DNA of 13,170 bases from CAUPWF01 sp044425815. Lineage in GTDB: Bacteria; Bacillota; Clostridia; Lachnospirales; Lachnospiraceae. Where the stretch lies: NCBI GenBank assembly GCA_044425815.1, contig JAWXVA010000069.1, positions 1 to 13,170 of the forward strand, read 5' to 3'. The position numbers and the translations under genes are program-made. Of this stretch, positions 6,938-13,056 are shown one piece after another; positions within the stretch are counted from its first letter, which is position 1; the number at the start of each line of letters is the position of its first letter. The notes beneath the pieces were generated by a model that ran no database searches, had not been told where the DNA came from, and worked only from the letters and a program-made list of their open reading frames with translations.

Positions 6938-8376
6938 TGCGAAGTACTCTTTATATCAAGTTCTGCATCATTTATCTAATATTTGGATTTATTGCAGTTT
7001 TTACAGTAGCAACACTTTCTTCTGAATTAACATATAGCCGTCTAGAAAAAACTGAAGTCGAGAATTTATCTCAACAGGCTAGTATCTTAGGTTCCGATGT
7101 ATTACCTTCATTTTTCGTAGCCGATACAAACGTTTTCAATGAAGAAAGCAGTGACACACTCAAGTTGATTTTACAAAGTATGCAGACTTCTCTCGATTCT
7201 TCTGTCTGGATTGTGGATTCAAAGGGATCTATGCTAGCATATGGTATTTCTTCTATTGATGCCACTCCTCCTATTTCTATTGATGGATTTAATCCAGTAG
7301 AATCTGGAACTGCTCCTGCATTGACGGGAGATTATCATGGATATCTAAACAAAAACTCCTATACCGTAATTGCACCAATCACGGTAGGCTTCTATACACC
7401 GGGGTATGTGTTAATTCATAAAACGTATGACTATGTTGAGTCAACTTATAATGCAACAATGCAGACTCAATATCTCACTTTACTGATTATTTATGTATTA
7501 TCATTTATTATTTTATTGGCATTCCATTTCTTAATATATCGACCTTTAAGAAAGATTACAGAGGCTGCCACTCAATATGCCTCTGGGAACCTTGAATACG
7601 AGATACCCGTATACACACATGATGAGATGGGCTATTTGTCTGCCTCGCTCAACTACATGTCCTCTCAATTAAAGGACATGGAAGATTATCAGAAGAAATT
7701 CATCGGTAATGTGTCTCATGATTTTCGTTCACCACTTACTTCTATCAATGGATATGTAACTGCATTAGCTGATGGTACAATTCCGCATGAATTACAAGAA
7801 AAGTATTTTAATATTATATTATTTGAGACTGAGCGCCTAACAGATTTAACAAAAGATTTACTCTCCTTGAATGAGTTCGATACAAAGGAACTTCTGCTTA
7901 ATAAAGAAGGATTTGATTTACATGAAATGATTAAAAATGTAGCTACTTCTTTCGAAGGTACTTGCACTACTAAAAGAATTTCTATCGAACTGCTACTTGC
8001 TTCAAAGCATTTAAGTGTATTTGCTGATAAACGTAAAGTTCAGCAAATTCTCTACAATCTAATAGATAATGCTATTAAATTCAGCAGTATTGATTCTTCC
8101 ATCACCGTAGAAACAACCGAAGTGAACGAGAAAATTTTTGTTTCTATAAAGGATTACGGAATGGGAATTCCTAAAGAGAATATCAATAAGATTTGGGAGC
8201 GTTTTTATAAATCGGATTTATCTCGTGGTAAAGATAAAAAAGGAACTGGTCTTGGTCTTGCCATTGTAAAAGAGATTATCAATGCTCATAATGAAAATAT
8301 TAATGTTATCAGTACCGAAGGTGTGGGAACCGAGTTTATTTTCTCTCTTTCTCGCCCCAAAAATACTACTACCTAA
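6937..8376 (+). CDS. Membrane sensor histidine kinase, cognate partner of the preceding regulator
   Basis: The protein has 479 residues. The start is ATG 6937, overlapping the regulator's TAA, with a GAGGTGAG ribosome site at 6926-6933; a longer frame beginning at 6886 would run into the regulator gene. TM1 is at about 9-30, an extracytoplasmic sensor region of roughly 145 residues follows, and TM2 is at about 179-201 (LLIIYVLSFIILLAFHFLI). HAMP covers about 202-255. The HisKA domain has His 261 in NVSHDFRSPLTS. The HATPase domain has the N box ILYNLIDNAIKFS (371-383), G1 DYGMGIP (406-412), the F box WERFYKSD and G2 GTGLGLAIV (436-444). All catalytic boxes are present. The extracytoplasmic part resembles the small double-TM periplasmic sensors of clostridial kinases, but its ligand cannot be inferred. 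A terminator follows directly. Confidence 0.95.
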   Translation: MRSTLYIKFCIIYLIFGFIAVFTVATLSSELTYSRLEKTEVENLSQQASILGSDVLPSFFVADTNVFNEESSDTLKLILQSMQTSLDSSVWIVDSKGSMLAYGISSIDATPPISIDGFNPVESGTAPALTGDYHGYLNKNSYTVIAPITVGFYTPGYVLIHKTYDYVESTYNATMQTQYLTLLIIYVLSFIILLAFHFLIYRPLRKITEAATQYASGNLEYEIPVYTHDEMGYLSASLNYMSSQLKDMEDYQKKFIGNVSHDFRSPLTSINGYVTALADGTIPHELQEKYFNIILFETERLTDLTKDLLSLNEFDTKELLLNKEGFDLHEMIKNVATSFEGTCTTKRISIELLLASKHLSVFADKRKVQQILYNLIDNAIKFSSIDSSITVETTEVNEKIFVSIKDYGMGIPKENINKIWERFYKSDLSRGKDKKGTGLGLAIVKEIINAHNENINVISTEGVGTEFIFSLSRPKNTTT

Positions 8377-8401
8377 TATTAACAAATCAAAACTATTATA
8401 A

Positions 8402-8467
8402 AAAATAAAGTCCCTAGAGTGTAACATCTATTTTCTCTTTGATGTTTCCCTCTAGGGACTTTATTTT
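8402..8467. terminator. Bidirectional intrinsic terminator, 18-bp perfect stem with inner helix
   Basis: AAAATAAAGTCCCTAGAG (8402-8419) is the exact reverse complement of 8450-8467. The A/T ends give T tracts on both strands. The 30-base loop holds a second helix, AACATC (8423-8428) with GATGTT (8441-8446). It separates the convergent sensor kinase and MerR-type genes. Confidence 0.9.
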
Positions 8468-8479
8468 CGTTCCCAATTC

Positions 8480-9121
8480 CTATGAGACCCCAAACACATG
8501 TCTCATAAGTGTAGGTGCACCTTTTTTCGCCGCTTCTTTTCTTTGCACTTGTTGTTGTCGAATTAATGAGTCTAATCGACGAAACCTATCATCTTCTAGC
8601 TGATCTTTTGCATCCAGTAGGTAAACCATTTCCTTTTTTAATGATTTGGTGACCATTTCGCATATTTCAGTTTCTAGAACTGCATTATTTTGTTTTAAGA
8701 TTTCAACAAATCCTTCTTCCGTATTTACCTTCTTGTTTTGTTTACATCCTTTAATCTTTGGCAATTCTTCTCTATCTACATGAGGTACTTTGAGAAGTTC
8801 CTTCCCTTTTGCTTCAGGTGTAGTATGTACGTCTTCTTTTACTATATTAGATTTTTCTACAATTGTATCATTTTGTTTTTTGAATTTTTTAGCTTTTTGA
8901 ATCTCTGGCACTAATATTTTCAATTCTTTTAACAACACGCCTTCATCCTTTAGCCTTCTGATGCATCGAAATAGTTGCATATCTTCTTCTGTATAGTATC
9001 GATGTCCCATCTCCGTTCTCCCAATTGTCAATTCTAATTCTTCTTCCCAATATCTAAGTACATGCGACTCAACTCCAATACCTTTAGCCGCTTCTGAGAT
9101 CATGTAATGAATATCGCCCAT
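8480..9121 (-). CDS. MerR-type helix-turn-helix protein with long C-terminal helical tail
   Basis: The protein has 213 residues. The N-terminal MerR winged helix (about 5-75) shows YMISEAAKGIGVESHVLRYW, then GHRYYTEEDMQLFRCIRRLKDEGVLLKELK, both typical of the fold. Residues 80-135 are lysine/glutamate-rich and probably disordered. Residues about 136-200 are predicted by eye to be helical or coiled coil (ILKQNNAVLETEICEMVTKS, then a heptad-like stretch through RRLDSLIRQQQVQRKEAAKK). There is no recognisable ligand-binding or metal-binding domain. The layout recalls MerR-like DNA-bridging proteins such as RacA, but that is analogy only. A strong AGGAGGT ribosome site lies seven bases before the ATG. 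The gene is monocistronic between a terminator and a structured gap. Confidence 0.8.
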   Translation of the reverse strand: MGDIHYMISEAAKGIGVESHVLRYWEEELELTIGRTEMGHRYYTEEDMQLFRCIRRLKDEGVLLKELKILVPEIQKAKKFKKQNDTIVEKSNIVKEDVHTTPEAKGKELLKVPHVDREELPKIKGCKQNKKVNTEEGFVEILKQNNAVLETEICEMVTKSLKKEMVYLLDAKDQLEDDRFRRLDSLIRQQQVQRKEAAKKGAPTLMRHVFGVS

Positions 9122-9147
9122 ATGCCTACCTCCTACTTTACTCTATA

Positions 9148-9156
9148 ATCATACCA
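9148..9156 (-). promoter_or_regulatory. Possible extended -10 promoter of the MerR-type gene
   Basis: On the minus strand TGG-TATGAT forms an extended -10 element about 27 bases before the start codon. No good -35 box is present at 17 bases, as is allowed for extended -10 promoters. The call rests on a short motif only. Confidence 0.35.
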
Positions 9157-9167
9157 TAGAGGTTGTC

Positions 9168-9293
9168 CTAGTGGGTGGGGAATCGTTCGTCAAATGTAGT
9201 GGGGATGCGACGAAATACGAAATCGTTCAGCAGAATTTCTTCTACCTTGCTATGGCTTCTGGTGATGTTTGTGTCCTTTTCTAGAGCACCCAT
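9168..9293 (-). other. Unassigned GC-richer element with a 41-codon open frame
   Basis: This is the core of the 318-base gap 9122-9439. By hand count it is about 46% GC, clearly richer than the flanking genes. On the minus strand an ATG at 9293 opens a 41-residue frame beginning MGALEKDTNITRSHSKVEEI and ending TTFDERFPTH before TAG. It has no usable ribosome site, its ATG falls in the loop of the hairpin at 9278-9313, and the frame stays open upstream through both hairpins to about 9400. AATCGTTC occurs twice, 40 bases apart (9181 and 9221). I do not recognise it. It could be a small protein, a structured RNA, or a copy or remnant of a dispersed repeat; the unusual composition fits the last best, but this is inference. 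Confidence 0.4.
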
Positions 9294-9313
9294 GTATACG
9301 GGTGCTCTAGAAA
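9278..9313. repeat. 14-bp perfect inverted repeat (hairpin) of unknown role
   Basis: TTTCTAGAGCACCC (9278-9291) pairs with GGGTGCTCTAGAAA (9300-9313) around an 8-base loop, ATGTATAC. Neither strand has a T tract directly after the stem, so it is not a convincing intrinsic terminator. It sits at the 5' edge (minus strand) of the GC-richer element. Confidence 0.75.
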
Positions 9314-9344
9314 CACGCGACGCTCGCCAAATACTTTGTATTCT

Positions 9345-9408
9345 TTGAAATAATAAAGAGATAGCCCCTTTCGTGCGAGCACGATGGACTATCTCTTTAT
9401 TATTTCAA
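9345..9408 (-). terminator. Long hairpin terminator downstream of the ferredoxin gene, 20-bp stem
   Basis: TTGAAATAATAAAGAGATAG (9345-9364) is the exact reverse complement of 9389-9408. The 24-base loop holds a second helix, TCGTG-CGAG-CACGA (9371-9384). On the minus strand the descending arm is itself T-rich. It lies 31 bases after the ferredoxin stop codon and closes the pyruvate formate-lyase locus. A small hairpin, CAAGCAC-tccc-GTGCTTG (9406-9423), overlaps its base by three bases. Confidence 0.75.
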
Positions 9409-9439
9409 GCACTCCCGTGCTTGGCTCGCTGTTGCGCGA

Positions 9440-9607
9440 TTATTCTTCGATTGCTGATACTGGACATTGTGCTGCACATGCGCCACAATCTACGCAAGAA
9501 TCTGCGTCGATTACGTATTGTCCATCTCCTTCAGAGATAGCTGATACTGGACATTCTGCTTCGCAAGCTCCACAGCTAATGCATGAATCTGTAATTGTAT
9601 ATGCCAT
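9440..9607 (-). CDS. Clostridial-type 2[4Fe-4S] ferredoxin, 55 residues
   Basis: This small gene starts at ATG 9607 and ends with TAA at 9440-9442. Its 55-residue product has two tandem cluster motifs, CISCGACEAECP (Cys 9, 12, 15, 19) and CVDCGACAAQCP (Cys 38, 41, 44, 48), each followed by VSAI, the internal duplication expected of classic clostridial ferredoxins. A strong AAGGAGGG ribosome site lies at 9615-9622. It is a soluble low-potential electron carrier. It follows pflA by 74 bases on the same strand with no strong terminator between, so it may be read from the pfl promoter, and it could reduce the [4Fe-4S] cluster of PflA; that link is inference. Only a weak candidate promoter (TTAAAC-16-TGTAAT) is visible in the gap. 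Confidence 0.95.
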   Translation of the reverse strand: MAYTITDSCISCGACEAECPVSAISEGDGQYVIDADSCVDCGACAAQCPVSAIEE

Positions 9608-9681
9608 TTCGTTTCCCTCCTTTTATTATTTATAGGTAAATTACATTCCTAACTGTCTTCAGTTTAATACATTTTCCCTAA

Positions 9682-10434
9682 TTATTCAAGGCGTTTTCTC
9701 GCCTTGTAGGCCTGTATTATTGTTTCTCTTGCCGCTCTTGCTTCTTCTGTCGTACCATCAGGTGTTTCTAGAAGCGGATATTCGATATTTAATTCTTCGT
9801 ACTTCATTACTCCCATGGAATGATACGGTAATACATCCAATGCCTTGATATTATTTAGTGTACCCATAAAAGTGCCTAATTCTTGCAAGTATTCTTGGAA
9901 ATATGTTACTCCTGGTACTACTACATGTCGCACCCAAATTGGCACATTTTTCCGATCCAAATATCTCGCAAATGCTAGTATGCCTTCATTGCTACAACCA
10001 GTAAGCGCTAAGTGTTTATCTGGTCTTATATGTTTAATATCAAGCATTACTAAATCTGTTAATGGCAAAAGTTCCTCTAACTGATCCATGAATTTTCGAT
10101 TGCGATTTTGGTACATGATACCTGATGTATCTAAGCACGTATGCACTCCATTTGCTTTCAAATTCTTGAATAAAGTTATGAGGAACTCCATTTGCATCAT
10201 CGGTTCTCCACCAGTGACTGTTACGCCACCGGTTTTATAAAATGCCATATTCGTGTAAAACCCTTCTAACACTTCTTCTACTGTCATCACTGTTCCATTA
10301 CTTGGATTCCATGTATCTGGATTATGACAATATTGACATCTCATCGGACAACCTTGTGTAAATATTACATATCTAATTCCAGGGCCATCTACTGTTCCAC
10401 AGCTCTCTATGGAGTGAATATGCCCCTCTCTCAT
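9682..10434 (-). CDS. pflA: Pyruvate formate-lyase activating enzyme (radical SAM)
   Basis: The protein has 250 residues, close to the roughly 246 usual for PflA. The radical SAM cluster motif CxxxCxxC is at Cys 29, 33, 36 in TQGCPMRCQYCHNPDTW, preceded by the family-typical SIESCGTVDGPGIRYVIF. SAM-binding GGEP is at 75-78 in VTVTGGEPMMQ, and DVLPYHSMGVMKYEEL is near the C-terminus. It uses a reduced [4Fe-4S] cluster and S-adenosylmethionine to abstract a hydrogen from the glycine of pyruvate formate-lyase. Its ATG is one base after the TAA of the glycyl radical subunit gene, with only a modest AAGG ribosome site, so translation is probably coupled to that gene. Identification is very secure; preference for this locus's subunits is inferred from position. 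Confidence 0.95.
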   Translation of the reverse strand: MREGHIHSIESCGTVDGPGIRYVIFTQGCPMRCQYCHNPDTWNPSNGTVMTVEEVLEGFYTNMAFYKTGGVTVTGGEPMMQMEFLITLFKNLKANGVHTCLDTSGIMYQNRNRKFMDQLEELLPLTDLVMLDIKHIRPDKHLALTGCSNEGILAFARYLDRKNVPIWVRHVVVPGVTYFQEYLQELGTFMGTLNNIKALDVLPYHSMGVMKYEELNIEYPLLETPDGTTEEARAARETIIQAYKARKRLE

Positions 10435-10435
10435 A

Positions 10436-10678
10436 TTACATACCTTGGTGGAATGTTCTTGAGATTACATCATCTTGTTGTTCTTTTGTTAACTTAATGA
10501 AGTTAACTGCATATCCTGATACACGTACTGTTAATTGTGGGTAGTTTTCTGGATGTGCTTGTGCATCTAATAATGTTTCTTTTGTAAATACGTTAACATT
10601 TAAGTGATGTCCACCTTGTTCTACGTATCCATCTAACATTGAAACTAAATTGTCGATTTGTGGTTTGCTTACTGACAT
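10436..10678 (-). CDS. Separate glycyl radical subunit of pyruvate formate-lyase (GrcA/YfiD-like)
   Basis: This 80-residue protein is equivalent to the C-terminus of one-piece pyruvate formate-lyases: LVSMLDGYVEQGGHHLNVNV (11-30), then the radical loop RVSGYAVNF with Gly 55, and the ending DVISRTFHQGM. It has its own start with a strong AAAGGAG site seven bases upstream (10686-10692), so it is an independent gene, not a fragment. The preceding pflB stops before this domain, making this protein the only source of the radical glycine at the locus. It resembles GrcA/YfiD, which in E. coli replaces oxygen-damaged PFL C-termini, but here it would be an obligatory subunit. TATAAT in the 46-base gap is a possible internal -10 without a clear -35. 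Confidence 0.93.
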   Translation of the reverse strand: MSVSKPQIDNLVSMLDGYVEQGGHHLNVNVFTKETLLDAQAHPENYPQLTVRVSGYAVNFIKLTKEQQDDVISRTFHQGM

Positions 10679-10724
10679 AATGATTCTCCTTTACCTTCTA
10701 TTATTATACTTGTTAATATGCGAA

Positions 10725-12842
10725 TTATTCAGCATCTAATCCTTCTGTTAGGTTCGGGATGTTGCATGCTGTGTTGCCGCAATCTGCTACTCTATCTAAA
10801 TCCAATTCTCCCATAAAGATTTGATCATCTTTACCTAATGCGCCTGGGATAATCGAAAATGTATTTGAAATACCATCTTGAGCATGTCTAAATGGAATCT
10901 TTGCAACTGATGCTAATGAAGCAAGTGCTCCATGAGTATCTCTTCTGTGCATTGGGTTAGCACCTGGTGCTAATGGTTCACCCATACGTCTACCATCTGG
11001 TGTATTTCCTGTCTTCTTACCATATACAACGTTAGATGTAATTGTAAGGATTGACATTGTTGGCACACCTTGTCTGTATGTGTGGTGCTTACGGATTTTA
11101 TCCATAAAGTTACGTACTAAATTAACTGCAATTTCATCTACAGCATCATCATTGTTACCGTATTTAGGGAAATCTCCTTCTACAGCGTAATCTACTACGA
11201 TTCCATCTTCGTCTCTGATTGCTTTTACTTTAGCGTATTTGATAGCACTTAATGAGTCAGCTACTACTGATAATCCAGCAATACCTGTTGCGAAGTAACG
11301 TTTTACTTCTCTATCATGTAATGCCATTTGAATTCTTTCATAGCAATATTTATCATGCATGTAGTGGATAACATTCAATGTATTAACATATAAGCTTGCT
11401 AACCATTCCATCATATCGTCGAATTTTTCCATTACCTCATCGTAATCTAAGTAGTCACCCTCTACCGCTTGATATTTAGGTCCAACTTGTACTTTAAGTT
11501 TCTCATCCACACCACCGTTGATTGCATACAATAAACATTTAGCTAAGTTAGCTCTTGCTCCGAAGAATTGCATTTCTTTCCCAACTCTCATTGAAGATAC
11601 ACAACAAGCAATTGCATAATCATCACCATGTGTTGGTCTCATAAGATCATCATTCTCGTATTGAATTGATGATGATTTAATTGACATTTTTGCACAGTAT
11701 TCTTTGAAGCTTGTAGGTAATTTTGTTGACCAAAGTACTGTTAAGTTTGGTTCTGGAGCTGTTCCTAAGTTATCTAATGTGTGAAGGTAACGGAATGATG
11801 ATTTTGTAACCATAGTACGTCCGTCTGTTCCCATACCACCGATTGATTCAGTTACCCATGTTGGATCTCCTGAGAACAATGCATTATATTCTGGTGTACG
11901 AGCGAATTTCACAAGACGTAATTTCATAATAAAGTGGTCTACATATTCTTGTGCTTGTTCTTCTGTGATTACACCGTTTTGTATATCTCTTTCAATATAG
12001 ATATCGATGAAAGTAGATGTACGTCCTAAACTCATAGCAGCACCGTTTTGCTCTTTAACTGCTCCTAAGTATCCTAAGTATAACCATTGGATAGCTTCTT
12101 TCGCATTCTTAGCTGGCTTGCTAATATCAAGACCATAGATATCTCCTAATTGTTTCAATTCACCTAATGCTCTGATTTGCTCTGATAATTCTTCGCGAAG
12201 ACGAATATTATCACCTGTCATTCTTACTAATGAAGTATCTAATTGATGTTTTTTATCTTTGATTAAAACATCTGTTCCGTATAAAGCAACACGTCTGTAG
12301 TCACCGATGATACGTCCACGGCCGTATGCATCTGGAAGTCCTGTGATGATAGCTGATTTTCTAGCCATTCTCATCTCTGGTGTATATGCATCAAACACTC
12401 CCGCATTATGTGTTTTTCTGTATTTTGTAAAAACGTCTACAACTTCTGGATCTACTTCATATCCATTTTCTTTACAAGCATTCTCTGCCATTCTGATACC
12501 ACCGTATGGTTGTAATGAACGTTTGAATGGTTTGTCTGTTTGGAATCCTACGATTTGTTCCAAATCTTTATTTAAATAACCAGCTTCGTGTGATGTTAAT
12601 GAAGATACAATCTTAGTATCCATGTCTAATACGCCACCAGCTTCTCTTTCTTGTTTTGTCAAATCCATTACTTGTGCCCAAAGAGTATTTGTTGCTTCTG
12701 TTGGTCCTGCAAGGAATGTGTCGTCACCATCGTATGGTGTATAGTTATGTTGAATAAAGTCACGTACGTTAACCGATGCTGAAGAATCGCTCCATCTACC
12801 TGGTTTAAAACCTTCCCAATTTTCATGCCATTGTTTTGCCAT
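10725..12842 (-). CDS. pflB: Pyruvate formate-lyase large subunit lacking the glycyl radical domain
   Basis: The protein has 705 residues against about 750-760 for one-piece formate C-acetyltransferase. It converts pyruvate and CoA to acetyl-CoA and formate in the cytoplasm. Visible landmarks are the N-terminus WHENWEGFKPGRW, TGLPDAYGRGRIIGDYRRVA (167-186), IGGMGTDGRTMVTKSSFRYL (334-353), the catalytic cysteine pair Cys 413-Cys 414 in DYAIACCVSSM, and TGNTPDGRRMGEPLAPGANP. The sequence is normal to FSIIPGALGKDDQIFMGELD, then ends at NIPNLTEGLDAE, just where one-piece enzymes go on to DNLVSMLDGY and the glycine loop. That missing part is the next gene. The split lies in the linker and no conserved residue is lost, so this is gene fission rather than decay. 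An AAGGAGG site (12848-12854) and a strong promoter lie upstream. Confidence 0.95.
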   Translation of the reverse strand: MAKQWHENWEGFKPGRWSDSSASVNVRDFIQHNYTPYDGDDTFLAGPTEATNTLWAQVMDLTKQEREAGGVLDMDTKIVSSLTSHEAGYLNKDLEQIVGFQTDKPFKRSLQPYGGIRMAENACKENGYEVDPEVVDVFTKYRKTHNAGVFDAYTPEMRMARKSAIITGLPDAYGRGRIIGDYRRVALYGTDVLIKDKKHQLDTSLVRMTGDNIRLREELSEQIRALGELKQLGDIYGLDISKPAKNAKEAIQWLYLGYLGAVKEQNGAAMSLGRTSTFIDIYIERDIQNGVITEEQAQEYVDHFIMKLRLVKFARTPEYNALFSGDPTWVTESIGGMGTDGRTMVTKSSFRYLHTLDNLGTAPEPNLTVLWSTKLPTSFKEYCAKMSIKSSSIQYENDDLMRPTHGDDYAIACCVSSMRVGKEMQFFGARANLAKCLLYAINGGVDEKLKVQVGPKYQAVEGDYLDYDEVMEKFDDMMEWLASLYVNTLNVIHYMHDKYCYERIQMALHDREVKRYFATGIAGLSVVADSLSAIKYAKVKAIRDEDGIVVDYAVEGDFPKYGNNDDAVDEIAVNLVRNFMDKIRKHHTYRQGVPTMSILTITSNVVYGKKTGNTPDGRRMGEPLAPGANPMHRRDTHGALASLASVAKIPFRHAQDGISNTFSIIPGALGKDDQIFMGELDLDRVADCGNTACNIPNLTEGLDAE

Positions 12843-12883
12843 TATTGCCTCCTTAAAAATCCTACTATTTATTTGCTACCTAC

Positions 12884-12911
12884 ATTATATCCCATTTTTT
12901 CTAATCGTCAA
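12884..12911 (-). promoter_or_regulatory. Strong sigma-A-type promoter of the pfl locus
   Basis: On the minus strand TTGACG (forward 12906-12911) and a perfect TATAAT (forward 12884-12889) are separated by 16 bases. The -10 box is about 41 bases before the pflB start codon. Confidence 0.75.
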
Positions 12912-12922
12912 GAATTTAACAA
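12905..12922 (-). promoter_or_regulatory. Rex-like redox operator overlapping the pfl -35 box
   Basis: The minus strand reads TTGTTAAATTCTTGACGA, which matches the clostridial Rex consensus TTGTTAA-N4-TTAACAA at 12 of 14 specified positions. It covers the -35 box, so a bound repressor would block the polymerase. Rex senses NADH/NAD+ and controls fermentation genes in many Bacillota. No rex gene is in the window. Confidence 0.4.
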
Positions 12923-12940
12923 CAAATTTTTTTGTACTAA

Positions 12941-12952
12941 ATTGTATACAAT
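12941..12952. promoter_or_regulatory. Perfect 12-bp palindrome upstream of the pfl promoter
   Basis: ATTGTATACAAT is its own reverse complement and is centred about 38 bases upstream of the -35 box. This is a position suited to an activator or a second repressor site. No specific regulator can be named, and in AT-rich DNA such a palindrome could arise by chance. Confidence 0.3.
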
Positions 12953-12985
12953 ATACTATTGTGTTAAAGTGTCGCTTTTCTCAGC

Positions 12986-13024
12986 AAAACAGAGGGAAAA
13001 TTCACACAAATCCCCCTCTGTTTT
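12986..13024 (-). terminator. Intrinsic terminator downstream of dnaB
   Basis: AAAACAGAGGG (12986-12996) pairs with CCCTCTGTTTT (13014-13024) around a 17-base loop. Read on the minus strand it lies 32 bases after the dnaB stop and ends in TTTT. It insulates dnaB from the pfl promoter region. Confidence 0.75.
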
Positions 13025-13056
13025 ATGCTCAATTTTAAATTTTTTCAATAATTTTT

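Noticed and set aside
9122..9440. CRISPR array, tRNA or riboswitch in the gap
   Set aside because: No regularly spaced repeats, no cloverleaf, and no recognised riboswitch core; only hairpins and a single spaced 8-base repeat are present.
9384..9635. Plus-strand 83-codon open frame opposite the ferredoxin
   Set aside because: It is the mirror of the ferredoxin's repeated cysteine codons; the minus-strand ferredoxin has both cluster motifs and a strong ribosome site.
10679..10724. The pflB split as a frameshift or sequencing error
   Set aside because: The 46-base gap contains a proper stop, a strong ribosome site and a good start codon, the join falls in a non-conserved linker, and no conserved segment is missing. 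Separate genes explain it better.
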